The position numbers and the translations under genes are program-made. Below, piece after piece: positions 1 to 6,576 of a stretch of 10,035 nt of DNA. The notes under the pieces were generated by a model that saw only the letters and a program-made list of their open reading frames with translations, did not search any database and was not told where the DNA came from. How positions within the stretch are numbered: the first letter of the stretch is position 1; each line of letters begins with the position of its first letter. The DNA comes from Candidatus Staskawiczbacteria bacterium (GTDB lineage Bacteria > Patescibacteriota > Minisyncoccia > Minisyncoccales > Staskawiczbacteraceae). The stretch is taken from assembly GCA_903850725.1 (NCBI GenBank), contig CAINMG010000139.1:1-10035 (forward strand). Direction: 5' to 3'.

Positions 1-3000
1 AATCAACTCACAGATTATTATTGTCAATCTGGTAGTGCGTTTGGATCACCGATAACTTGTCCAAATGGATGTGATCCTGCTCTTGGAATTTGCAAGCCAG
101 CAGTTGAGACTATAACTAATCCAACAACAACTCCAACCACAGCTTGCAGTGACACTGATGATGGCATCGATCTTTGGAAATATGGAGTTGTAACAGATAG
201 TTTTGGAACAGTAAATTCAGATCAATGCAACGCTGCTGGTGTTTTTTTGTATGAGGCTAAATGTAATTTTGCTAGTTCTGCGGCGGGTGGTTTTGAGCCA
301 ATAAGTTGTAAATATGGTTGCTCTGCTGGAGCTTGTAAAACAGGGTGCAGTGATTCTGATGGTGGTGTTAATTATAACCAAAAAGGTATAGTTGTTTTAG
401 ATGTTATGGACTCTAATTATTTGTATTATTTCCCAAAGAAGTATTTTGAAGATTCTTGTGATGGAAATGTATTAAAAGAATATTCTTGTCAAGCTGGTTC
501 GGTTATTTCTGGGGAATATTCAGATAGATCTGGCACGCTTATTTCTGAGGATAAAATTTGTCCGCTTGGTTGTGAAGCTGGCGCTTGTAGGACGACGCTT
601 GGTTGCACAGATTCTGATGGTGGTAAGAGTTATTATGCCCCAGGCATAACAACAGATGCTATCGGCTCAAGTAAAGACATGTGTCCAAACAGTCTTAAGC
701 TTTCAGAATTTTATTGCAATGGTGATGTAAAAGCTTTTGAACAAGCAGATTGTCCAAATGGTTGTGATTTTATTCTTGGAGCTTGCAAAACAATAACTAC
801 TCCTCCTCCAGTTACCCCGACAAACCCAACTACTCCAGTTACCCCGACTACTTGCACTCCAGCTTGGACTTGCGGAGATTTTGGAGCTTGCGTTGGCAGT
901 CAACAAACACAAGTTTGTACACAAAGTAATTGCCCCTCTCAAGATTTGACCAAAACCCCATCTCGATCTTGCGTTATGCCTGTAATTTGCAATGATCCAG
1001 ATGGTCATGATTATTCTAAAAAAGAAACAATGACTGTTGCTGGTACATCATTTACTGATTATTGTGATTATAGATATCCAAAAAATGTTGTAGAGTATTT
1101 TTGTAATAGTATAGGCAAGGGCGACGCAGAATGGGGTTCATGTCCAAATGGATGTTTAAATGGAGCTTGTATTCCAACTCCAACCACCTGCACTCCAAAT
1201 TATACTAATTGTGGTGCTTGGTCAGCTTGCGGCAATGGCTCTAAAACTCAAACTTGTACACAAACTAATTGTCCTGCTTTATCTCCAACAAAAACAAATA
1301 CCGAGTCTTGCATGACAGGCACAATTGCCTGCACAGATTCCGATAATGGCAAAAGTTATTTTACTAAAGGTTATGGAACCAACACTTCAGGACAAAAATT
1401 TAATGATACATGCGTGGGTAATAAATTAACGGAAATTTATTGCGATAGTGTAACGGGGGAATTGATGTATGACTTTAAAACATGTGATTATAATATAGGT
1501 GCTTATAAATGTGAGGTTGATGCCTGCATAGCTACTTGCACTCCAGCTTGGACTTGCGGAGATTTTGGAGCTTGCGCTGGTGGACAAAAAACCCAAACTT
1601 GTACGCAAAGTAATTGCCCATCACAGGATTTAACAACAACACGAGCCCAATCTTGTACAACATCTACTCCGACAACAACATGCAGTGAGGATGATAATGG
1701 AGAAATATATGCAAGCAAGGGAACAATGACTTGGGGAGGCAAGGCATACACAGATTATTGCAATACAAGCAATTCAAATTACCTTTATGAGTTTTATTGC
1801 GATGCAATTGGTATTGGCAGAGTAAGAAATAATTATAAATGTAGTGACGGATGTTTAAATGGAGCTTGCAGAACATTAACACCTGAATGTATTCCAAACT
1901 ATAGTTCTTGTACAGATTGGTCAGCTTGCAACGGTGGGTCTAAAACCCAAACTTGCACTCAAACCAATTGCCCAGCTTTATCTCCAACAAAAACAAACAC
2001 AGAAATTTGTACATCTGCAGTAACTTGTAGTGAAAATGATGGTGGAAAAGTATTTGGTGTAAAAGGAACAACAACAGACAATACAGGATCATCAACAGAT
2101 TCTTGTTATACAAATGTTTTGACTGAGTATTATTGTGATGGCAACACAAAAAAATATGAAAGTTATGCTTGTGATAATGGATGTTATGCTGGAGCTTGTG
2201 CTTCATTGGCCTGCACAGATTCTGATAATGGGAAAAACTATTGGTTTAAAGGTTATGTCAATGCTGGTGGAGTGACTACAGATGATATTTGTACGGGTAG
2301 CAATACACTTTTTGAATATTATTGCGATGGAAATACGGTAAAGATTGACCCAAAGAATTGTGAATATGGTTGTGATAATAATGGTGCATGTAAAACAAAT
2401 AATGCAACTTGTTTTGATTCTGATGGTGGGCTTAACGCTGCAAGTAAAGGATTTGTGATTATCGGCAACACATCAAATGCTGATACGTGTGTTAGTGCAA
2501 ATGTTCTAAGTGAATATGCTTGCGACACTCAAGGGCGATTGTGGAAAAGCGATATGAGTTGTAATTCGGATTGTGTTAATGGGGCCTGTACCCCAGCAAC
2601 CACTTGTACTCCAAATTATACTAATTGTGGTGCTTGGTCAGCTTGCACTAGTGGCGCTCAAACACAAACTTGCACTCAAACCAATTGTCCTGCTTTATCC
2701 CCAACAAAAACAAACACTAAAATTTGTACAACAACATGCACAGATTCTGATCAATATTGCTCAAATGGAGCTTGCGGGTCTAATAATCCATTATTAAAAG
2801 GAATTTTAACTTATACAGATTTGGATGGTAAAGTAGAGATAACAGAAGATGTTTGCATGGAGAGAGATGATTTTTATAAAGGAAAAATTCTTACGGAAAA
2901 TTTTTGTCAGACTGTAAATGGTTTTGCAACTTGGACTTCAGAACAAAAAGTATGTGAAAATGGTTGTTTAAATGGAGCCTGTAAAGCAGTTGTGGCTCAA

Positions 3001-4431
3001 TCTCACACAATATGTCAAAATCAAAAATGTGTTACTGTAAATACTGCTGGAACGAATGTTTGTACTTTGGGTAGTGATTCCACTTGTAGCGGAGGAGAAT
3101 CAAATGGACTGCGATGCATAGATTCTGATAATGGGAAAAAATCTTCTGTTAAAGGGGAAGTTGAGTGGATAAATAGTAGCAATCAAATTAATTATGTTGT
3201 GGATAAATGTAGTAATGGTATTATAGATGTTGAAAGTGGAGCTTGGTTGCATGAGTATTATTGCGGTGAAAGAAATTTACCGAATTATGATCCTGTGAGT
3301 TGTGGAGGTTGTGGGTGTAAGAACGGAGTTTGTAACTCTAATTCTGATGGTAGTTGTAGGGCTGGTGCTACTTGCACAGATTCTGATGGGGGGATAGTTT
3401 TTGGAACGGTAGGAACAGTAAGTTATAAAGCGTATATTAGTGGAAAATGGGTAGATAAAAGTATAATAGACTCCTGTAACGGGAATACATTGACGGAATA
3501 TTCTTGCGTTGGCGATTCTATGACATATGAACAAAAGACTTGTAGTGGAGGATGTGGTAATGGCGCTTGTATTTCGGGAGTTGTTAATAGTGGCGGGGGT
3601 AGTGGAATTTGCACTCCGAACTATACTAATTGCGGAGCTTGGTCAGCTTGCACTGGTGGACAAAAAACTCAAACTTGCACGCAAAGCAATTGTCTTTCCC
3701 TATCTGCAACAAAAATAAATACTGAAACTTGCTCTACTGTCACAACTACTACGCCCACATCAACTTGTACAGATTCTGATCAAGGGTTAAAGTATTATGC
3801 CCCTGGTTATGCGATGATCGGTTCAACAAAAAGTAATGATTTTTGCGTAGGAAATTGGTTGGCAGAACAATATTGTACTTCAGATGGAAAGGCATCGTTT
3901 AGTGCCTATTACTGTGCAAATGGATGCGCTGGTTCGCCAGGAGCTTGTAAACAAGCTTCAGTTGCGGTTTGTGGTGATAGATTTTGCAACGGACTTGAAA
4001 CCTGTAGCACCTGTCCTGGAGACTGTGGAACTTGTCGAGTAAATTATTATTGTGGCGATGGAGCCTGTAGTAATGGCGAAACTTGTAGCACTTGTCCGAG
4101 CGACTGTGGTGCTTGTGTCTCTTGTGGAGATAGAACTTGTAATGGATCTGAAACTTGTAGCACCTGTCCTGGAGACTGTGGGGCTTGTCCGTCTCACACT
4201 GTATGTGATACTTTAAAAAAATGTGTCTCTGTATCTGGTGCTGGAGCAAGCGCTTGCACTTTAGGCAATGATTCTATTTGTGTTAAGCCATCATGTTCTC
4301 CGTGCACTAATGCAAGCTGTCCTACAAATGAAAATTGTTATGTTTCAAGTAATTATGGTCAAGAATGTTTTCTTAACAATTTGTCGGAAGTCATTACTAG
4401 TGGCACTACATGGTATAAATGCAGCAAATAA
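1..4431 (+). CDS. Giant modular cysteine-rich surface/secreted protein (5'-truncated)
   Basis: The reading frame is open from the first base to the TAA at 4429-4431, giving 1476 residues. The ATG at 247 lies inside a module and is not the real start, so the N terminus, including any signal peptide, is outside the window. The protein is a string of small disulfide-type modules: fourteen 'CxDSDGG...GC..GAC' modules (six Cys each, first partial), six thrombospondin-1-like modules (six Cys), three CGD modules (six Cys), two four-Cys motifs and a C-terminal six-Cys segment (4294-4422). Even cysteine counts per module point to disulfide pairing outside the cytoplasm. Thr/Pro linkers (787-852) and a Gly/Ser linker (about 3580-3606) separate modules. 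No sortase motif or transmembrane segment occurs at the C terminus, so anchoring, if any, must be N-terminal. Adhesion or cell-cell contact is inferred from architecture only; no enzyme motif is visible. A hairpin terminator follows. Confidence 0.9.
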   Translation, partial: NQLTDYYCQSGSAFGSPITCPNGCDPALGICKPAVETITNPTTTPTTACSDTDDGIDLWKYGVVTDSFGTVNSDQCNAAGVFLYEAKCNFASSAAGGFEPISCKYGCSAGACKTGCSDSDGGVNYNQKGIVVLDVMDSNYLYYFPKKYFEDSCDGNVLKEYSCQAGSVISGEYSDRSGTLISEDKICPLGCEAGACRTTLGCTDSDGGKSYYAPGITTDAIGSSKDMCPNSLKLSEFYCNGDVKAFEQADCPNGCDFILGACKTITTPPPVTPTNPTTPVTPTTCTPAWTCGDFGACVGSQQTQVCTQSNCPSQDLTKTPSRSCVMPVICNDPDGHDYSKKETMTVAGTSFTDYCDYRYPKNVVEYFCNSIGKGDAEWGSCPNGCLNGACIPTPTTCTPNYTNCGAWSACGNGSKTQTCTQTNCPALSPTKTNTESCMTGTIACTDSDNGKSYFTKGYGTNTSGQKFNDTCVGNKLTEIYCDSVTGELMYDFKTCDYNIGAYKCEVDACIATCTPAWTCGDFGACAGGQKTQTCTQSNCPSQDLTTTRAQSCTTSTPTTTCSEDDNGEIYASKGTMTWGGKAYTDYCNTSNSNYLYEFYCDAIGIGRVRNNYKCSDGCLNGACRTLTPECIPNYSSCTDWSACNGGSKTQTCTQTNCPALSPTKTNTEICTSAVTCSENDGGKVFGVKGTTTDNTGSSTDSCYTNVLTEYYCDGNTKKYESYACDNGCYAGACASLACTDSDNGKNYWFKGYVNAGGVTTDDICTGSNTLFEYYCDGNTVKIDPKNCEYGCDNNGACKTNNATCFDSDGGLNAASKGFVIIGNTSNADTCVSANVLSEYACDTQGRLWKSDMSCNSDCVNGACTPATTCTPNYTNCGAWSACTSGAQTQTCTQTNCPALSPTKTNTKICTTTCTDSDQYCSNGACGSNNPLLKGILTYTDLDGKVEITEDVCMERDDFYKGKILTENFCQTVNGFATWTSEQKVCENGCLNGACKAVVAQSHTICQNQKCVTVNTAGTNVCTLGSDSTCSGGESNGLRCIDSDNGKKSSVKGEVEWINSSNQINYVVDKCSNGIIDVESGAWLHEYYCGERNLPNYDPVSCGGCGCKNGVCNSNSDGSCRAGATCTDSDGGIVFGTVGTVSYKAYISGKWVDKSIIDSCNGNTLTEYSCVGDSMTYEQKTCSGGCGNGACISGVVNSGGGSGICTPNYTNCGAWSACTGGQKTQTCTQSNCLSLSATKINTETCSTVTTTTPTSTCTDSDQGLKYYAPGYAMIGSTKSNDFCVGNWLAEQYCTSDGKASFSAYYCANGCAGSPGACKQASVAVCGDRFCNGLETCSTCPGDCGTCRVNYYCGDGACSNGETCSTCPSDCGACVSCGDRTCNGSETCSTCPGDCGACPSHTVCDTLKKCVSVSGAGASACTLGNDSICVKPSCSPCTNASCPTNENCYVSSNYGQECFLNNLSEVITSGTTWYKCSK
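848..892 (+). repeat. 45-nt exact duplicate, copy 1 (TSP subtype 1)
   Basis: These 45 bases are identical to 1532-1576. They encode the start of the TSP1-like module beginning C-T-P-A-W. Synonymous sites are identical too, although the remainder of the modules has diverged. Confidence 0.9.
1192..1230 (+). repeat. 39-nt exact duplicate, copy 1 (TSP subtype 2)
   Basis: These 39 bases are identical to 2608-2646. They encode T-P-N-Y-T-N-C-G-A-W-S-A-C. The copy at 3613 encodes the same residues but with several synonymous changes. Confidence 0.9.
1532..1576 (+). repeat. 45-nt exact duplicate, copy 2 (TSP subtype 1)
   Basis: This is the partner of 848-892, 684 bases downstream. The flanks differ on both sides, so the identical block is confined to the first part of the module. 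Confidence 0.9.
2608..2646 (+). repeat. 39-nt exact duplicate, copy 2 (TSP subtype 2)
   Basis: This is the partner of 1192-1230, about 1.4 kb downstream in the same gene. The Cys codon immediately before it differs between copies (TGC versus TGT). Confidence 0.9.
3001..3087 (+). repeat. Four-cysteine 'SHTxC' motif, copy 1
   Basis: The encoded segment runs S-H-T-I-C...K-C-V-T-V...G-T-N-V-C-T-L-G-S-D-S-T-C. It holds four cysteines, keeping the even count seen in nearly all modules. It sits in the middle of the protein and matches the copy near the C terminus at 4192-4281 in Cys spacing and in the C-T-L-G-(S/N)-D-S-(T/I)-C ending. Confidence 0.75.
3970..4188 (+). repeat. Three tandem CGD-type six-cysteine modules
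   Basis: Three 22-residue repeats at 3970-4035, 4051-4116 and 4123-4188 follow C-G-D-x-x-C-x-N-G-x-E-T-C-S-T-C-P-x-D-C-G-x-C. The spacer after the first is five residues and after the second two. Each has six cysteines plus conserved Gly, Asp and Glu. Similar short Cys-rich repeats occur in large secreted proteins of Patescibacteria, archaea and some Deltaproteobacteria. The first and third copies share long identical DNA around 'ACCTGTCCTGGAGACTGTG', a sign of recent duplication. Confidence 0.85.
4192..4281 (+). repeat. Four-cysteine 'SHTxC' motif, copy 2
   Basis: The encoded segment runs S-H-T-V-C...K-K-C-V-S-V-S-G-A-G-A-S-A-C-T-L-G-N-D-S-I-C. It is homologous to the copy at 3001-3087 with one extra residue between the first two cysteines. 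It follows the CGD modules directly and precedes a final six-Cys segment (4294-4422), so it marks the start of a C-terminal cap. Confidence 0.75.
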
Positions 4432-4442
4432 CAAAATACTGT

Positions 4443-4488
4443 AAAACAAATCCGTCCATTCGACTTCGCTCGGGACGGATTTTGTTTT
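4443..4488 (+). terminator. Intrinsic terminator hairpin after the cysteine-rich gene
   Basis: The arm at 4448-4457 (AAATCCGTCC) pairs perfectly with 4473-4482 (GGACGGATTT). AAAAC at 4443-4447 pairs with GTTTT at 4484-4488 across a single bulged T at 4483. The 15-base loop (4458-4472, ATTCGACTTCGCTCG) can form a small inner CGA/TCG stem. The T-rich right arm ending in TTTT, followed by ATGGTTTTTT, serves as the U tract. It begins 12 bases after the stop codon. Confidence 0.8.
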
Positions 4489-4514
4489 ATGGTTTTTTGG
4501 GGATTGCTAGGGTA

Positions 4515-4543
4515 TTGACTTAGGCTTTTAAACATATTATGCT
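4515..4543 (+). promoter_or_regulatory. Putative sigma70-type promoter for the ATPase gene
   Basis: TTGACT (4515-4520) and TATGCT (4538-4543) are separated by exactly 17 bases. This predicts a start near 4550 and a leader of about 44 bases before the ATG at 4594. Downstream lies a very AT-rich stretch with short palindromes, CTATATATAG at 4542-4551 and ACTATAGT at 4572-4579, which could be operator-like but may just reflect composition. No Shine-Dalgarno sequence precedes the ATG. Confidence 0.5.
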
Positions 4544-4593
4544 ATATATAGTATAGTAATAATAGATAATAACTATAGTACAACATAAATAAT

Positions 4594-5880
4594 ATGCTTA
4601 AATCAATAATTGCAAAACAAAAAGAAGATAAAGAGCGACTTTTATCGCTTCCCTATATAGAAAGAAGCAAACAAAAATATGCTCAGAAGTGGCTTTCTTC
4701 GGATCTTATTAAGGTTATTTTGGGTCCTCGTCGTGCAGGTAAGTCTGTTTTTGCCTTAATGCTCTTAAAAGGTCAGTCTTTTGCTTACTTTAATTTTGAT
4801 GACGAGTCGCTTCCTGGGCAGGAAAAAATTGATCTTGATGAATTAATGACAGAGCTAAAATTATCTTATGGAGATACAAAATATATTCTGTTTGATGAAA
4901 TACAAAATCTTCCTAATTGGGAGCTGTTTGCAAATCGTTTGCATCGTGGAGGATATAATTTAGTTTTAACTGGTTCCAATGCTTCTCTTCTTTCAATGGA
5001 GTTAGCAACACATTTAACTGGAAGACATATCCCAATAGAAATATTACCATTTGATTTTAAGGAAATTTTAAAAGCAAGGCACTATGAAGTAATCCAGGGC
5101 AAGCTTTTATTGCCTAACGAAAAAGCAAAGTTACTTGAATATGTTAATCAGTATATGACAAATGGTGGTTTTCCTGAGATTGTTACAAAGGGCGTTGATC
5201 CTCGTGGATATCTTGATGTATTATTTGATGCTATTATGTTCAAAGATGTAATAAAGCGTTATAAGGTGCGATTTTCAAAACAAATAGATAACCTTGGAAC
5301 ATATTTAATAAATAATGTTTCTGGTCAGTATGGAACAAAAAAGCTTGCTGATGTTTTGAATTTTAAGAGTCAGGTTACTTTGGAAAACTATCTTGATTAT
5401 CTTACTGAGGCATATTTACTTTTTCCTTTGGAGAGACATTTCACAAAGGTTAGTATGCGTATGAAATCGTATAAAAAGGCTTATGTTGTTGATAATGGGT
5501 TTGTCACAGCTAAAGCCGTCCAACATTCTCCAAATATGGGTAGACTTATGGAAAGCCTTGTTTTTGCGGAGTTAATTAAAAAAGGTTACGAGCCAAATCG
5601 TGAATTATTTTACTATAAGACTAGAAATAATCGTGAAGTGGATTTTGTTATAAAAAAAGGATATATGGCATCAGAGCTTATTCAAGTTTGCTACGATCTA
5701 TCAAGGCCAGATGTTGAGCAAAGAGAAGTAAAAGCTCTTGTCGAAGCAGGAAAAGAATTAGATGTTACTAATCTTTCAATAATTACATGGAATGAAAAAC
5801 GAGAAATAACTAAAGATGGAATGGTCATTCAATTAAAACCACTTTGGGAATGGCTCCTTGAAGATAAAGAAAATTTGTGA
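4594..5880 (+). CDS. AAA_14/DUF4143-family ATPase
   Basis: This 428-residue protein has the AAA_14 + DUF4143 layout. The Walker A is G-P-R-R-A-G-K-S (residues 44-51), Walker B I-L-F-D-E-I-Q (98-104), a sensor-1-like L-T-G-S-N (125-129), and G-R-H (143-145) is a possible arginine-finger region. A winged-helix-like stretch (about 247-277) follows. The C-terminal DUF4143 part shows a PD-(D/E)xK-like pattern: E320, then R-E-V-D-F-V-I with D350, then L-I-Q-V-C-Y (362-367), where the usual catalytic Lys appears to be replaced by Cys. Family function is not established; length is typical. Nine of 20 Arg codons are CGT and 12 of 20 are CGN, against 3 and 8 of 45 in gyrA downstream, which suggests separate acquisition. 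It has its own promoter and follows a terminator. The stop is TGA directly followed by TAA. Confidence 0.9.
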   Translation: MLKSIIAKQKEDKERLLSLPYIERSKQKYAQKWLSSDLIKVILGPRRAGKSVFALMLLKGQSFAYFNFDDESLPGQEKIDLDELMTELKLSYGDTKYILFDEIQNLPNWELFANRLHRGGYNLVLTGSNASLLSMELATHLTGRHIPIEILPFDFKEILKARHYEVIQGKLLLPNEKAKLLEYVNQYMTNGGFPEIVTKGVDPRGYLDVLFDAIMFKDVIKRYKVRFSKQIDNLGTYLINNVSGQYGTKKLADVLNFKSQVTLENYLDYLTEAYLLFPLERHFTKVSMRMKSYKKAYVVDNGFVTAKAVQHSPNMGRLMESLVFAELIKKGYEPNRELFYYKTRNNREVDFVIKKGYMASELIQVCYDLSRPDVEQREVKALVEAGKELDVTNLSIITWNEKREITKDGMVIQLKPLWEWLLEDKENL

Positions 5881-5903
5881 TAAAATAATAAAATAAGTAA
5901 AAT
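5875..5903 (+). promoter_or_regulatory. Putative promoter for the MBL-fold gene (leaderless start)
   Basis: TTGTGA (5875-5880, overlapping the ATPase stop) and TAAAAT (5898-5903) are separated by 17 bases. A start 7-8 bases after the -10 element falls at 5910-5911, the ATG itself. No Shine-Dalgarno sequence is present in the A/T-only stretch before the ATG. AT-rich DNA produces -10-like strings by chance, so the support is moderate. Confidence 0.35.
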
Positions 5904-5910
5904 AAAAAAT

Positions 5911-6576
5911 ATGGCAAAAATATCTTGGTCTGGACAATCTTGTTTTCAAATTTCAGTTTCTAACTCAAAAGATCACGAAGCAAATATTGTAATTGATCCT
6001 TTTGACGAAGAAATTGGTTTAAAAGTGCCTAATTTATCTGGTGATGTGCTTTTGGTTACTCATAATCATCATGATCACAATAATATCAAAGCAGTTAAGG
6101 GTGGTCCATTTTTAATTAAAGGCCCAGGAGAATTTGAGGTAAAAGGAGTTTTTGTACAAGGAATTCCATCATCTCATGATGATAAAGATGGTAAGGATAA
6201 AGGGCAAAATACAATTTATGCATTTGAAGCTGAAGATATGAGATTTTGCCATTTGGGAGATTTGGGGCAAAAAGAATTAACAGATGAACAATTAGAAAAA
6301 ATTGGAGCAGTTGATGTACTAATGATTCCAGTTGGCGGTGAAGGCTATACGATTTCTTCAGTTGAAGCAATGAAAATTGTTTCGCAAATTGAGCCAAAAA
6401 TTGTAATTCCAATGCATTATGAAATTCCAAAGTTAAATATGAAATTAGATTCAGTTGAGAAGTTTTTAAAAGCTATGGGTAAAAATGCTGGAGCCATTGT
6501 TCCGCAGGAAAAGTTTTTAGCTAAAGAAAGTACAATGCCAAAAGAAGGAACAGAAGTAGTAGTGTTGTTGCCTTAA
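5911..6576 (+). CDS. UlaG-like metallo-beta-lactamase-fold hydrolase (COG2220)
   Basis: This 221-residue, probably cytoplasmic protein has the MBL-fold metal-binding signature T-H-N-H-H-D-H at residues 50-56 (H51, H53, D55, H56). H89, D117 in H-L-G-D-L-G (114-119) and H169 in I-P-M-H-Y (166-170) fill the remaining ligand motifs for a two-metal site. The N-terminal I-x-W-x-G-x-S-C-F and the V-I-D-P-F strand (27-31) are typical of the COG2220 / Lactamase_B_3 branch, which includes UlaG (ascorbate-6-phosphate lactonase) and many uncharacterised hydrolases. The fold is clear but the substrate is not; nothing nearby suggests ascorbate metabolism. The gene starts 30 bases after the ATPase stop, with no Shine-Dalgarno sequence. 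From memory, genes of this type often sit near gyrA in Parcubacteria, which would make this gene, rather than the ATPase, the native neighbour. Confidence 0.9.
   Translation: MAKISWSGQSCFQISVSNSKDHEANIVIDPFDEEIGLKVPNLSGDVLLVTHNHHDHNNIKAVKGGPFLIKGPGEFEVKGVFVQGIPSSHDDKDGKDKGQNTIYAFEAEDMRFCHLGDLGQKELTDEQLEKIGAVDVLMIPVGGEGYTISSVEAMKIVSQIEPKIVIPMHYEIPKLNMKLDSVEKFLKAMGKNAGAIVPQEKFLAKESTMPKEGTEVVVLLP

Larger units (their letters stand above)
853..3732 (+). repeat. Six thrombospondin type-1-like modules in two subtypes
   Basis: Modules lie at 853-972, 1189-1311, 1537-1656, 1888-2010, 2605-2727 and 3610-3732, 40 or 41 codons each with six cysteines. The pattern C-x-P-x-x-(x)-x-C-x-x-(W/F)-x-x-C-x-x-G-x-x-T-Q-x-C matches the core of TSP1 repeats (W..C..G...R.C, with Gln at the usual Arg). 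Two subtypes exist: 'CTPAWTCGDFGAC' (853, 1537) and 'C(T/I)PNYxxCxxWSAC' (1189, 1888, 2605, 3610). Between 853 and 2010 they alternate one-to-one with DSDGG modules. TSP1 domains typically mediate extracellular protein or glycan binding. Confidence 0.8.
1..3948 (+). repeat. Array of 14 DSDGG six-cysteine modules
   Basis: Each module begins with a variant of C-T-D-S-D-G-G, then Y/F-x-x-K/P-G, D-x-C, E-Y/F-x-C, a fourth Cys, and ends G-C-x-x-G-A-C. Positions are 1-93 (partial), 145-336, 346-588, 604-786, 988-1170, 1330-1527, 1681-1869, 2026-2199, 2212-2391, 2410-2589, 2734-2982, 3115-3333, 3373-3570 and 3766-3948. Most are about 58-66 codons; the longest (346-588, 2734-2982) are 81-83. Nearly all carry six cysteines; 2734-2982 has eight and 3115-3333 has seven. 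The D-x-D-x-G cluster near the start resembles a calcium-binding loop, but that is inference. I know such modules as common in Patescibacteria and DPANN archaea, without an established function. Confidence 0.9.

Noticed and set aside
247..249. ATG as the start of the cysteine-rich gene
   Set aside because: The frame is open back to base 1 and codes for more of the same modules, including the first part of the module that contains this ATG.
145..3948. Regularly spaced repeats as a CRISPR array
   Set aside because: The repeats are coding modules of about 180-200 bp with conserved cysteines and third-position divergence, not short identical repeats with unique spacers.
703..4249. Several minus-strand open frames of 60-116 codons inside the cysteine-rich gene, and small plus-strand ones at 2573 and 3527
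   Set aside because: They mirror the repeated modules, resemble no protein family, have odd composition and overlap a clear long gene.
4432..4593. A small gene or riboswitch in the intergenic region
   Set aside because: There is no open frame of useful length, and apart from the terminator and promoter only short AT palindromes are seen.
5878..5883. TGA followed by TAA at the end of the ATPase gene, as a sign of TGA recoding
   Set aside because: No in-frame TGA occurs inside any gene in the window, so TGA is simply the stop, with TAA as a tandem backup.
5911..6576. A true beta-lactamase or resistance gene
   Set aside because: Only the MBL fold metal motif is shared. The overall pattern is that of the COG2220/UlaG-like branch and there is no signal peptide.
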